Origin: Bacteriovoracia bacterium
GTDB lineage: Bacteria; Bdellovibrionota; Bacteriovoracia; Bacteriovoracales; Bacteriovoracaceae
Direction: 5' to 3'
Assembly (NCBI GenBank): GCA_030427595.1
Contig: JAUIBX010000010.1
Coordinates: 1-36,570, forward strand
DNA length: 36,570 bases
In this document: positions 23,996-33,750 of the stretch, in pieces
How the letters are laid out: each line of letters begins with the position of its first letter
How positions within the stretch are numbered: the stretch's first letter is position 1
Program-made: the position numbers and the translations under genes
Notes under the pieces: generated by a model
Databases searched by the model: none
What the model was told of the DNA's origin: nothing
Seen by the model: the letters and a program-made list of their open reading frames with translations, nothing else

Positions 23996-25183
23996 ATGTT
24001 TAAGGTAGGAAAAGAGGAAGTCAAAGCGATAGAAGAGGTTGTTCTGTCCCAAAAATACTTTCGCTTTCAAGGTGAAAATGTTCCAACAAATACCAGTCAA
24101 TGTGAAGATGAGTGGCGTGAATACTTAAGGGCAAGTTATTGTCTGTTAACAACTTCTGGAACGAATTCTCTCGTGGTTGGAATGGCCGCTTTTGGGATTG
24201 GTACGGGAGATGAAGTAATCATTCCCTCTTATACTTTTGTGGCAACAGCAAGTGCCATTATGCAAGTAGGGGCCATTCCCATTATTGCCAATATCGATCA
24301 CACTCTCACCTTAGACCCTAATGAAGTACGCTCCAAAATAAGCCCAAGAACTAAAGCGGTCGTCGCTGTTCATATGGATGGCCTTATTTGTGATTTAGAT
24401 TCACTAGCAAAAATTTGTGATGAACATAATATTCTTCTTGTAGAAGATGCAGCCCAAGCTTGTGGGGGTGAATACTGTGGTCAGGCCGTGGGGACAATTG
24501 GTGCCTTCGGAGGTTTCAGTTTTAATGTCGATAAGGTCATTAGCTGTGGGGAAGGTGGCCTTCTTGTTGTCAAAGATGAGAAATTTCACGAACAATATTT
24601 AAAGTCTCTTGTCACCCACGATACTGCTTGCCAGTTTGGTCGTACCTTAAAAAATAAAATTTCCTCTTTACCTAAATTCTTTGGTCTCTCAACCAGACTT
24701 AATGAAATCAACTCTGCCATGCTGCGAGTTCAACTGCAGCGATTGCCAGAAATTTTGAATGAATTACGCAACCTAAAGAGTGATCTTATGAGCTATAGTG
24801 AGTCCATAGGTCTTACTGTGATGAAAGGTCATGATGATCAGGGAGACATTGGCAGCGTTCTTCATGTTCGATGCCAAGACCCCGTCGATACCATGGAAAA
24901 GAGTAAGGTTCTTTTGGCAGAAGGTTTTAAAGCAGGTCCTCCCTATCTGAGGCCGGCCCATGCTTGTTGGCAATGGTTTGAGGCAATGAAAGAGGGCGCA
25001 TACTTCGTTGAAGGACTTAATCCTTATAACTTAAGTGATCAGACTTACTCATATACCAAGCAAGACTTTCTTTCTACTCTTGAAATCCTTGGGGGTTGCC
25101 TGCGCTTAGAACTTAATTTCCTTGGAGATCAAGAGCGAGTGGAGCTTTGCAAAGAGCTTCTTAAGAAAATAGCTGCGAAATAA
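23996..25183 (+). CDS. DegT/DnrJ/EryC1-type PLP aminotransferase
   Basis: 395 residues. Fold-type I aminotransferase acting on keto-sugars or related keto compounds. The family features are the TTSGTNSL loop (about 52-60), the VIIPSYTFVATASAI segment, the cofactor Asp in LLVEDAAQACGG (about 149-160) and the PLP lysine Lys180 in NVDKVISCGEGG. It starts 22 bases after the phosphorylase gene, with AAGGAG before the ATG, so it belongs to the same operon. Its substrate is not evident; sugar-nucleotide aminotransferases are the usual members. The 3' end overlaps that of the convergent glycosyltransferase gene by 23 bases. Confidence 0.88.
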   Translation: MFKVGKEEVKAIEEVVLSQKYFRFQGENVPTNTSQCEDEWREYLRASYCLLTTSGTNSLVVGMAAFGIGTGDEVIIPSYTFVATASAIMQVGAIPIIANIDHTLTLDPNEVRSKISPRTKAVVAVHMDGLICDLDSLAKICDEHNILLVEDAAQACGGEYCGQAVGTIGAFGGFSFNVDKVISCGEGGLLVVKDEKFHEQYLKSLVTHDTACQFGRTLKNKISSLPKFFGLSTRLNEINSAMLRVQLQRLPEILNELRNLKSDLMSYSESIGLTVMKGHDDQGDIGSVLHVRCQDPVDTMEKSKVLLAEGFKAGPPYLRPAHACWQWFEAMKEGAYFVEGLNPYNLSDQTYSYTKQDFLSTLEILGGCLRLELNFLGDQERVELCKELLKKIAAK

Positions 25184-26501
25184 AATCTTTAACTTTGCTT
25201 TCTACATTAGGTAGGCAGTGAACCTGTCTGGCCCTCTTTAAAAGAATAATATTATTCTTGAAATTTAATTCATGGCCATTAATGAGGCGCACTTTTTGAG
25301 AGTCTGTGCCTCTTAAAATTTCACTAAGAGCATCTTGATCCTCTTTTTTGAGGTCTTTAAGAGAATGGGGAAGAATAATAAGACTTTCCTCTTTACTGGG
25401 GCTTTCTAAAATATCGCGACACTTAAGAAGATGAAGTGAGCCCTTGTTAGAGTCGGCAAATTGATCTAATGACTCTGTATTAAGCCAAAAGGCAGATGTT
25501 CCCAAGTCTTTAATGAGTCTTTGATGGCACTCTATGATCTGTTTATAGTTAATAGGACTACGGGCATGTTCCTTTGGTAATGGAGAAGGGCATTGAGCAC
25601 TAAAGCCTTCTTTGAGCACTAAAGATGATGCCCTCTTTGCCAGTTCAATAATGGCCATATCTGGGTAGCTAAAGGGAGCGCACAGCCAACTAGGAATTTT
25701 GATAAGGGACTCACCGTATATATCTTTATGACCCCCAAAGTTGCTGCATATGATAGGCCAGCCTTGGGCCTGAGCTTGGGCCAATGAGACACCAAAGTCT
25801 TCACCAATAAAAGTACTCAGGCTTATGGCCACGGGATTTTTAAAATCATATTTAGGCCAAGCCTCTCTTTCTACTTGGCCGTGGAAGGTTGGAGTCCAGG
25901 ACCCCTCTAAACTTTCAATAAAGTCTTGCAGCTCATTTTTAAAAGAAGATACCTGCCATCTTCCAAGTTCTTCGTGATAGCGCTCATCGAAACTTCCAAA
26001 GAGATGAAGACGATTTTCAACACCCGCTTGATGGAGAGCATGGGAGAAGGCAATAAGTGATTTGATATTTTTTTGGCGGGATAGGCGTCCCGCATAAACA
26101 AGATCAATCCCCTGATTAAGCTCCGGTTGGGAAGCGGGTTGGGTCTGAAAAAGGTCTTCCCTTTTGATGAGCTCTACTTGATGATCGCCTTTGAAATAAA
26201 GTTCTTCTTGAATTCTCTTAAAGTCATTTGCTAAACACCAAAATTTATATTCATGACCTGACAGGTTTGGCCATTGGGCCATCTTTCTGATGATGTCACC
26301 AAATGTAATGATATGGATGAGTTGGTCGGACGAAAATCTTTGTTCTATGGATTTCCCATAGTCGCAGTAAAATCTTGCCTGTGAGGGAATTTCAACCCCA
26401 TTGGGGTGGGTATTAAAGAAGGTCTCTATCCTTTCAACGAGAGTTTCAATACTACTTTGACATTGGTCCCAAATAGGGAAGTGGCGGGGAATTCGCTTCA
26501 T
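25161..26501 (-). CDS. GT4-type glycosyltransferase
   Basis: 446 residues, soluble. The GT-B fold is seen from LVYAGRLSRQKNIKSLIAF (donor-domain start, about residue 133), LHLFGSFDE (about 168) and the donor-binding stretch GEDFGVSLAQAQAQGWPIICSNFGG (about 238-262), in which the E-x7-E-type motif is altered (ED..AQAQ). The first 125 residues are a diverged acceptor domain, and the last 130 are an extension with no known domain. It would transfer a sugar from a nucleotide donor, substrate unknown. A link to glucosylglycerate made or used by the neighbouring operon is possible but not shown. Confidence 0.82.
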   Translation of the reverse strand: MKRIPRHFPIWDQCQSSIETLVERIETFFNTHPNGVEIPSQARFYCDYGKSIEQRFSSDQLIHIITFGDIIRKMAQWPNLSGHEYKFWCLANDFKRIQEELYFKGDHQVELIKREDLFQTQPASQPELNQGIDLVYAGRLSRQKNIKSLIAFSHALHQAGVENRLHLFGSFDERYHEELGRWQVSSFKNELQDFIESLEGSWTPTFHGQVEREAWPKYDFKNPVAISLSTFIGEDFGVSLAQAQAQGWPIICSNFGGHKDIYGESLIKIPSWLCAPFSYPDMAIIELAKRASSLVLKEGFSAQCPSPLPKEHARSPINYKQIIECHQRLIKDLGTSAFWLNTESLDQFADSNKGSLHLLKCRDILESPSKEESLIILPHSLKDLKKEDQDALSEILRGTDSQKVRLINGHELNFKNNIILLKRARQVHCLPNVESKVKDFISQLFS

Positions 26502-26593
26502 GAGTCAAGTGTATTACGTTTTCAAGGTGAGCACTAGCTACGAAAGAACGAAAAACCGATAAAATTTATCGCATTTTTGATTATGAAGCGAAA

Positions 26594-28030
26594 TTGAATG
26601 AAAATAGGAGGGTGAAAATCATCCAAGGCCTGACTTCCCTATTTTTTCTTTCTCTGCTCGTCTTAAGTGCATCGGCCTTGGCCTCTGAAAGTGAATTAAA
26701 GCTTCTCAATCGCTGTTACTCACAATTAGTTAACAAAAGAATACCGAGAAATCATGAGTTGGTGACGAAGGTAAAGGCCGGGTCTTTCAGTGGAGGCCAA
26801 GCGTGCTATGAACTTCTTAAGACCATAAGTTTAAATGATAAGGGAGTTCTTTCTTCATTAAATGAAGAAAGTGAAGAAATTCTAAGAACCCTTCAGCGTT
26901 TACATGACTCGTGGTTTCCTCGCTACAATTTTAACGTCAGCACTCAAGACTACCCCAATACTGATCTTTATGATGCCAATGAAATGGGTTACCACTTCAC
27001 TTATGTTCTTTTAAAAAACGAACCTGTTTCTCATGTTTTGACTCAGAAGCGAAGCTTCAAAGGAGTGCGCAGGAGTGAAAAAGAACATCTCTACTTTATT
27101 GATCGCTCCATCAAGGGCTATCGTCACCTGCGCTTAAAAGACGAACTGAATCGCTGGAAGGTTGGTGGTGTTGAAGATAAGAATGATGAGGAATACCAGG
27201 GACCGATCCAGTTTTGGGAGCCTGAGCTTGTTACCTTTGGTAGGCTTATTGGATTAAGGCCTTATAAAGAATCAAAAAACCGTATAAGGAAGTGGGATGG
27301 ACATAAGCTTTCTGCTCCCTTTGATACTCATGCGCCTCAGGGGGGAGGGATTATTGGCTCAGTTCCATATCTTCTCCTCAATGCAGGTCAAAATGAAAGA
27401 ACTATTGATGGAGGAGCCGCTCTTCATCGCCGTTGGTCGACTGCGATTTTAAAAGATTTACTATGTCGTAACTTGCCTGTTCTTTCTCAAGAGGATGCCT
27501 CAAGTTTTGTCAGGTCTAATTCAAAGATATCTTTTAGAAGAAAGGAAAATTGCATGAGCTGCCATGCAACTATCGATCCCATGGCCGCGGTGATCCGCAA
27601 TATGGAAAATTACAATAGTGGCAATGTGGACTTTCACTACACCACGAGAAATGTCTATTGGCATCAGACTCACTCTATCCACAAGGGCGATTTGCCCGAC
27701 AAGGACCTGGACTTTCGTAAAACTCGTCCTGATGGACGAATTACGATGCGTGATTTTCATGGAAAACTTATCGATAAGAAAGTAACCGGCTTAGCTGAAC
27801 TTGGCAAAGAGTTGTCACAAATCGATGATTTCTATGCTTGTACGGCAAAGAGGTACTTAGAGTTTTTCACCGGCCGACAAATAACTCTTGAAAGCTATCA
27901 AGACCTTAATGAAAGGGAGAAGTTCGCGTTTGATAAACTTATATTGAATCTTAAAAAGCATCAGAGTCTTAAGATCCTTATAAGAGATATTTTTCAGTCT
28001 GATTTTTTTCTGGGAGACTTGAATGGATAG
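26594..28030 (+). CDS. Secreted DUF1588-type protein with one haem c motif
   Basis: 478 residues. A signal peptide (hydrophobic stretch about 12-31 ending ALASE) is followed by a long domain. Near residue 320 is CMSCHATIDPMAAVIRNMEN, which fits the C-x-x-CH..iDP-x-G...E pattern of DUF1588 proteins, the cytochrome-like partners of DUF1501/DUF1552 proteins in Planctomycetes, Myxococcota and Bdellovibrionota. One c-type haem would bind at Cys320, Cys323 and His324. The annotated start is TTG; a GTG at 26612 directly after AGGAGG is too close to it to be convincing. The gene overlaps the next one by eight bases, a sign of coupling. Role unknown, probably envelope-bound. Confidence 0.8.
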   Translation: MNENRRVKIIQGLTSLFFLSLLVLSASALASESELKLLNRCYSQLVNKRIPRNHELVTKVKAGSFSGGQACYELLKTISLNDKGVLSSLNEESEEILRTLQRLHDSWFPRYNFNVSTQDYPNTDLYDANEMGYHFTYVLLKNEPVSHVLTQKRSFKGVRRSEKEHLYFIDRSIKGYRHLRLKDELNRWKVGGVEDKNDEEYQGPIQFWEPELVTFGRLIGLRPYKESKNRIRKWDGHKLSAPFDTHAPQGGGIIGSVPYLLLNAGQNERTIDGGAALHRRWSTAILKDLLCRNLPVLSQEDASSFVRSNSKISFRRKENCMSCHATIDPMAAVIRNMENYNSGNVDFHYTTRNVYWHQTHSIHKGDLPDKDLDFRKTRPDGRITMRDFHGKLIDKKVTGLAELGKELSQIDDFYACTAKRYLEFFTGRQITLESYQDLNEREKFAFDKLILNLKKHQSLKILIRDIFQSDFFLGDLNG

Positions 28031-29672
28031 GAGAGATTTTCTCGCTCAATCATTTAAGTCTATGGTTCTTTCTGCCCTCGCTCCGAGTTTAGGAGGATGC
28101 TTCAGAGAGGAGAATAATCTCAACTTTCTTGCCCAATCTTCGCAGCAGATGAATTATGTTCAGCTCAACCTCTATGGTGGACCTGTGAGATGGGGCTTTG
28201 ATAACTTTTTAAAGCCTCTTGAAGATCAAGGTTTCATAAAGACCCCTATGGTTGGCTCGCGCTTTAGTGATAGTGAGGGGGATGTAGAGTTAGCGCATAT
28301 AAAAAGGCAAGGATATGAAGTTCCTCATTTTTGGGGCTTGAAACTAAAAAATGGCAAAGAGCATTCCTTTCTCCTAAAAAATATGATGACCATAAGAGGG
28401 GTTGATATCGATGTTCTTGGTCATCCTCTTGGAATTATCAAGACTGTTAGACCAGAGTCTGAACATCCAAGTATTCATGGTCTAATTTCTGATCACCATC
28501 AAACTCCACTACCTGCCGTTATCTTTGGAAGTAACCCCGCAACTTGAAGCTTTTATGCTCACCAAAAAAGTGGACTAAAAATTGATCTACGACAAGGCCA
28601 ACTTCTTGAGAAAATTCTCAGTCCATTTTCCATGGAGGCACCAAAGAGGCTTTTTGGTGGGAATCACAAGAAGGAACTTTTAAAAAGGGTCTTAACAAAT
28701 CTCAGTGAGGCGAAGCCTAGCAATGAGCGCTACTTAAAAGAATTTAAAGGAGCGCTAGATATCTTTGTGGATAATATAGAACCCTTCTTAAAAGAGTATG
28801 AAGAGCTGGTGTCTTCTTATGAAGACCTCATTCAAGTGAATATAAGAAATTACCAGGGTCTCGGTCTTGAAAAACTCAAGCTAAGAGAAGTCAAACCTCA
28901 CCATTCCCATGAGTGGGGTCGCTATAAAGTTGATTACCAAACTTATCTTGGTGGAAATTCTTTAGAGGAAATGTTGGCCAGTGCCCATCTAGGCCCTTTG
29001 CCCCAACAATTTGCTTGTAGTGAGTTTCTTATCAAGAGGGGCTTAAGCTCGAGTATTATGATGTCTACACCCAACGAAATGGGCTGCTTTCTCTATAACT
29101 GCAACAATAAGGGAAATATTTTGGATAGTAGTTTTGAGCGTGGCAAGAGAGTTGCTACTCAGAGCCCTCATTGTGTAATTCAGATGGATTCCCATGATAC
29201 GGGAACCATCTTAACTATGGCTTCATCTTTTATCTTCTTTAGAGGTCTTACGGCCTGTTTGGATCGCTTTACTCATCAGCTTAAAAAGGTGCCGGTAGGC
29301 TCAGATAAAACACTCTTTGATAAAACTCTTATTCATTTGAGTTCTGAGTTTGAAAGAGTCCCCACATTGGAGGAGTCAGGAAGTGATCACAACGATCACT
29401 CCCATACCAGTAGCTTCATTAGTGGGTCCATTGAAGGCCTACAAATTATCGGCAATATTAAGCTCAATCAGGGAAAAATGGGGACAATTGGTACCGCTGC
29501 CCATGTTTCTTTTCTTAAAAGGCCAATTCAGGCCCGCGATATTTACCACACCATTTGTGAGGCCTTGGGGGTGACCTGTCCGCTGGCCCGCTCTCAATCA
29601 TTAGTAACGTGGAATAAGGAGAAGCTTGTCCTTAAATTTAATGAACTTAAAAAGGTAGCGGAGGTGGGATGA
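28023..29672 (+). pseudogene. Tat-exported DUF1501-type protein interrupted by one in-frame TGA
   Basis: One open frame of 549 codons with a single stop, TGA at 28545-28547. Upstream, residues 1-174 start MDRRDFLAQSF (Tat motif) and run into a lipobox-like LGGC. Downstream, the frame goes on without break (SFYAHQKSGLKIDL..), includes MDSHDTGTIL and SEFERVPTLEESGSDHNDHSH, which resembles the metal-site region of DUF1501, and ends at 29672. A second start at 28632 would give 346 residues without an export signal. A nonsense change, read-through or a base-call error could explain this; nothing else in the frame has decayed. It is the expected partner of the DUF1588-type gene. Confidence 0.75.
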
Positions 29673-30235
29673 AAGTATTTCTCACACTTCTTCTTTTTGG
29701 TTTTGTGGTGGGCGTATGGTCTCAAAGTGATCCTTATAAGAGAAAGGTCGAGGGCAGTGGAGCTCCTCGTATGGGAAATCGTTTCTTTGTTAAAAATACC
29801 CTCTTGGAAGTTTTTGGGAATAATGAACATCACCGCAAAATTATTGATAAGAACTTCTTTAAAGCAGGCGAATCAGTTGGGGGACCATGTGATATCTGCG
29901 AGCAGGTCTACCATCAACCAGAGGAAGTCTTTGAGCCTGAAAGTGAGTGTGTTGGGGGAAAAGGGGTAAGCAAGGTGGCACACTTTCCCAAAACAAATAT
30001 TTTAAGAACAACTCACCTTATAAAAACATACACAGGGTTGGTCTTAGGCCTCCCGGAAGACCAAGAAATTTTTAAGGGGAATATTTTAGAAAAGAGCTCT
30101 TATGCTTTCTATCCCTATGGTGGAGATATCGAGATAAGAAAATCTCTACAAAAGAAAGCTCCTTTTAATTCTCTAGAGTTAAAGAAAGAGGTTCTTCTTA
30201 CCTATTGCTTAAGTCCTCAATGGCAAAGTCTTTGA
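29669..30235 (+). CDS. Small secreted protein, third gene of the DUF1588/DUF1501 operon
   Basis: 188 residues with a signal peptide (MKVFLTLLLFGFVVGVWS). One C-x-x-C pair lies in GGPCDICEQVYH (about residue 74), without the His of a haem motif, plus two more Cys residues. The start overlaps the stop of the preceding gene as ATGA, so it is coupled to it. I do not recognise the family. Its place suggests a helper of the haem protein or DUF1501 protein. Its 3' end overlaps that of the convergent radical SAM gene by 38 bases. Confidence 0.7.
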   Translation: MKVFLTLLLFGFVVGVWSQSDPYKRKVEGSGAPRMGNRFFVKNTLLEVFGNNEHHRKIIDKNFFKAGESVGGPCDICEQVYHQPEEVFEPESECVGGKGVSKVAHFPKTNILRTTHLIKTYTGLVLGLPEDQEIFKGNILEKSSYAFYPYGGDIEIRKSLQKKAPFNSLELKKEVLLTYCLSPQWQSL

Positions 30236-31865
30236 CCTTGCCCTGGTAGTGAAAGTGTAAGGCGATAATTGGTAGGAAGGGGACGATAAAAATGGATACA
30301 AATTTCTTAAAAATAGTCGGGATTGTAACTTTAGAAAGAAGAAAGTAAGTAGGATTAATAAGAGTAAACTGGCCCTTGTGGTTCCTTAGCAAGTGGTAGG
30401 GATCATACTTATCACTTTTTGCATTGGATAATAATCTGTTAAGAAAGCTTGGGTAACTTCCAATAAGGTGAAAGACGGACTCCTCTCCAAAGGCAAAGCG
30501 ATGAAATTCCAACTCCTCTTCTATGGTGGAAAGATCTTCATGAAGAAGGATAAGGCCTCTTAGATCTAGCGAGGAGATGTAGTTTGGCCAATAATGATTT
30601 TCTTGATTTTGAGGATAGCTTCTTTGAAAACCAGGGGGGAATGTCTCCACAAACCACCCTTTCAGGTCTTCACTCTTTTGGTAGTAGCTTAAAAAGGACG
30701 GGCGCTTTAGCTTATAGTCGACTTTTAGTGTCTCAAGGGCGATTTCTTGCAGCTCTTGAATTGAGTGGCATGGCCGCTCTCTCTCTTGAAGCTTTTGAAT
30801 AAAGGTGATGGCCCCCCTTTTTTTATGATGAGGGATTTGATCTAGACCTTCAATCTGTTGAGAAGTTTTTTCAATGATTTGTTTTAAGAGTTCTTTGGGT
30901 AAAAGATCAGGGGACTGCATGATGCTTAAACGATCTGTGAAGCAGTATGAAAGCATAAAGGGGAGGTTCTCATCTTCAATAAAGTTAATGAGGTCCCTAA
31001 AGTTAAGAAGTGTCGCCAAGGTTAGAGTAATATTGACCTGATTAATCTCAATCGTAGGTACAAGAGATTTGAGATGGTGGAGATTGGTTACAAAGTGGTC
31101 CCATTTGAGGCCATCACGGATAAATTCAGCATCAGCTCCAACGCCGTCAATGCTTAGGGTAAAGCGAACTTCTTTAAAGGCATTGAAAGTCTCTTGCATG
31201 CGTGGCCATTGTTGCAAGGGAAAGGCGAGATTTGTATGGAATTGAAGGGTGACTTCTTTGGCCTTCTCTTCACTGATGAGATTTTCTAAAAGTTGCCAAG
31301 TCTCTTTTTGCAACAGAGCTTCCCCTGAAGCGAAATAGAGTTGCTTAATATCATGGTGGCAGCGTTCATAGAGTTCTGGAATAATCCAAGTCGAATTCAG
31401 TTTCTTCTTCTTAAGAGTGTTATCAACAAGATGGGGGCTTGTTTCTCTAAAGGCCTGTTCAATTTTTGAGGAGCTTTCGGGTGAGCACATTCGACAACTG
31501 AGGTTGCATATATTTGAGTAACGGTAATCTAAAAATATGGGGTCTCCCTTAAAGGTGCCATCTTCTTGGGTGTTTGAAAGGAGGAGCGAACTTTCTTCAT
31601 TAAAGTCATCAAACCTAAGGGTGGGAGGCTCGGTGGCCTGTGGTTTTAGGCACGCCTGGCAATATTGGGGTGGAGGGGTTCCTGCCAACATCGCCTTTCG
31701 GGTATCTTTGAGAAGGGGGGAGTTCCAATAATCTTCAAAGCTATCGAAATCCTCTTCAAAGGGAGTTGCCACGCAACATAGAGCACGCTTGCCACTCATG
31801 GTGACATGGGAGTGGACCCAAGGAGCAAGGCAGAATGTTTTTTTTGAATTATCAGAGCTCGTCAT
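30198..31865 (-). CDS. Twitch-domain radical SAM protein (1)
   Basis: 555 residues. The radical SAM cluster motif is CNLSCRMC (C120, C124, C127), in the family pattern C-x3-C-x2-C. Before it is an N-terminal Cys set: C12 in CLAPW, CC at 30-31 with Gly25 between, and CQAC at 69-72. That is the C-x12-G-x4-C layout of a SPASM/twitch auxiliary cluster, moved to the front as in twitch radical SAM proteins. ASGEALL replaces the usual GGEP-type SAM contact. The C-terminal 150 residues are an addition not seen in the two paralogues and include a hydrophobic segment near residues 505-540. The substrate is unknown. The message has ten As directly before the ATG and no ribosome site. Confidence 0.88.
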   Translation of the reverse strand: MTSSDNSKKTFCLAPWVHSHVTMSGKRALCCVATPFEEDFDSFEDYWNSPLLKDTRKAMLAGTPPPQYCQACLKPQATEPPTLRFDDFNEESSLLLSNTQEDGTFKGDPIFLDYRYSNICNLSCRMCSPESSSKIEQAFRETSPHLVDNTLKKKKLNSTWIIPELYERCHHDIKQLYFASGEALLQKETWQLLENLISEEKAKEVTLQFHTNLAFPLQQWPRMQETFNAFKEVRFTLSIDGVGADAEFIRDGLKWDHFVTNLHHLKSLVPTIEINQVNITLTLATLLNFRDLINFIEDENLPFMLSYCFTDRLSIMQSPDLLPKELLKQIIEKTSQQIEGLDQIPHHKKRGAITFIQKLQERERPCHSIQELQEIALETLKVDYKLKRPSFLSYYQKSEDLKGWFVETFPPGFQRSYPQNQENHYWPNYISSLDLRGLILLHEDLSTIEEELEFHRFAFGEESVFHLIGSYPSFLNRLLSNAKSDKYDPYHLLRNHKGQFTLINPTYFLLSKVTIPTIFKKFVSIFIVPFLPIIALHFHYQGKVKDFAIEDLSNR

Positions 31866-31939
31866 TTTTTTTTTAAGTTTTCTATCCTAGGAATCATTAT
31901 TGACTCTTAGGATAAAAAACTCAAAGGATTTTATGAAAG

Positions 31940-33493
31940 TTACTGATAGAGCACATTAAAGTCCATTTCGTGACCATCTGTGCGAAGCTGATAATCTTTG
32001 ATTTTGATTGAAAAGCTTAGTGCAGGGATAACTTCATCAATGATAATTTTCTCGGCGAGGGAGTCTCTAAGTTCCACCAGGAGTTCTTCCTCAATTTTCT
32101 TCTTAATGAATTTAAATGGTACCCTGATTTTAGGGATGAACTTTTTGGCCTTGTAATAAACTTTGCCATCAATGTCATTTAAGGCAAAGCTTAGAGGTAT
32201 GGCCTGAAGTCCCTTGCCAGGTACCACAGCTAATTGGAACTCAATGGTCGCCTTAGCTGAAATGGTATCATTTTTAAATAATACCTTAGGATAGCCATAG
32301 GTATTACCAAATTTGACCTTGGCGCGCATGGTGGCAATGATTTTGTGATGGGCCTCACCCTCAGCGCCTTCTTTCTCAATTTTATAGTTATAGGTCGGTC
32401 TTTCGAGGGGATAGGCCCAAAACTTAACATTTAGTTTCTTAGTCTTTCCTAGGATATCAAACTCCACCTCCTCAATTTTTCCTGAGTGGTCGGGGTCATC
32501 ATAGCCAAAGCAAAAGAGGGGCTCATCGGGATAACCATCATTATCTTCATCGGTTTCATAGATGGCCATATTATCAACAATACTTTCGACAAAACTATAA
32601 GAGACTTTAACAGTACCGGGGTTGCGATTCTCAAGAAGAATACTTTGATTTTCTTTATTGAGGCTTTTTTGATTGCCCGCAATTCCCATAGAGCGTGCGA
32701 GTTCTCTGGCGCAGACATGAACTTTGCTTTGAGGTTCAAGAAATTGAGTGTCGAGTTTAAACTCAACTCCCTTGTCGTCTAAGGCAAAGTGATTGAATCG
32801 TGCTTGCAGCTTGGTCGCATAGTCGCTTACGTGAATCTTGAGTTTCTCCAAGCTGGCCAAGTCTTCTTCAACCATTTCTTGAAACTTCGCTGAAAACTTT
32901 GGGCCGGCAAAATAGTCTTGAATTTCTTCGTTAAGAACATCTCTGACTCTTGAATCTATTCTCTCTAGAATCCAGGTAACAATATCATCATCTGCAGATT
33001 GCACAGAAATGTGATTAAAGGCAAAACCTCTATTTTCCACAAGTTTAAGTTTGAATTTACCGTCTTCAAATTGTACCTGAAAAACACTTTCCCCTTGTGG
33101 GATATCACGAGCTGATATATGGAAGACTTCATGCTTTCTAATGATGACCCCGAAAATATCCACTTTCCAATCCGCGCGAACATTGAATTGTCCCGTTACA
33201 GCTTTGAAGTTCCAACGAATTCGCACTTGATTTTTGGGTAAAGGCTCCACACTAAAGAGATTGGGCTTAATGGCAGCTAAGTTGATATGACCATCAAGAA
33301 GTTTAAGATGAAGGTCCCCTTCATCATCGATTTGAATATTGGAGAAGGGGATGTGATCAGGCATTTCATCTCTTAAATCCACTGTAAGCTGGTCAAAGAA
33401 CTGAGCCTCTGGTTTGAAATTAAAATCAACACCATCGACTTCATAAGCAGCGATTGAGAGGGAGAGGAGAAAGAGAATTGTGATGAGCTTCAC
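31940..33493 (-). CDS. Secreted protein, possibly TULIP-like lipid-binding
   Basis: 517 residues from the GTG at 33493, which begins a tidy signal peptide (VKLITILFLLSLSIAA) and has AAGGA seven bases upstream. An ATG at 33535 would add a 14-residue basic leader and has no ribosome site. The mature part is beta-rich, with long stretches of alternating hydrophobic residues and amphipathic helices, about in the manner of BPI/TULIP lipid-binding proteins. This assignment rests on pattern only. An Asp-rich loop (YETDEDNDGYPDEP and DDPDHSGKIEE) looks like a calcium-binding EF-hand-like site. Two Cys residues are seen. It lies alone between two radical SAM genes. Confidence 0.65.
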   Translation of the reverse strand: MKLITILFLLSLSIAAYEVDGVDFNFKPEAQFFDQLTVDLRDEMPDHIPFSNIQIDDEGDLHLKLLDGHINLAAIKPNLFSVEPLPKNQVRIRWNFKAVTGQFNVRADWKVDIFGVIIRKHEVFHISARDIPQGESVFQVQFEDGKFKLKLVENRGFAFNHISVQSADDDIVTWILERIDSRVRDVLNEEIQDYFAGPKFSAKFQEMVEEDLASLEKLKIHVSDYATKLQARFNHFALDDKGVEFKLDTQFLEPQSKVHVCARELARSMGIAGNQKSLNKENQSILLENRNPGTVKVSYSFVESIVDNMAIYETDEDNDGYPDEPLFCFGYDDPDHSGKIEEVEFDILGKTKKLNVKFWAYPLERPTYNYKIEKEGAEGEAHHKIIATMRAKVKFGNTYGYPKVLFKNDTISAKATIEFQLAVVPGKGLQAIPLSFALNDIDGKVYYKAKKFIPKIRVPFKFIKKKIEEELLVELRDSLAEKIIIDEVIPALSFSIKIKDYQLRTDGHEMDFNVLYQ

Positions 33494-33750
33494 TATTTTT
33501 TCCTTGTTATGTTTGATTTTAAAATAGGTCTTCATGTCATAGGCTGCAACTTACCATGTATTTGGGTAAGGCTCATTGGCCAGAAATAGCGTTTATGAAA
33601 TGATAATGAAAAAAAATACGACACTTCAGGTTTAAAATAAACTCTTGTCTTGACCAGTTTCAGGTGGTCTCCGCATGGTTTTTTCGTGTTTTTAGTAATT
33701 TAAGCTAATTTGGTGTCTTTTTTCTTTTGAGTTGTGGCAAAATGCTTGTG

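Noticed and set aside
28545-28575. Selenocysteine codon at the in-frame TGA
   Set aside because: The bases after it offer only a three-pair stem (AGC..GCT), DUF1501 is not a known selenoprotein family, and no sel genes are in the window.
30222-30242. Terminator between the small secreted gene and radical SAM gene 1
   Set aside because: A nine-pair hairpin with one mismatch is present, but neither strand has a T run after it, and it lies within both coding ends.
31883-31914. Terminator between the TULIP-like gene and radical SAM gene 1
   Set aside because: TATCCTA and TAGGATA pair across an 18-base loop, but no T run follows on either strand in the right place; it may be a promoter element.
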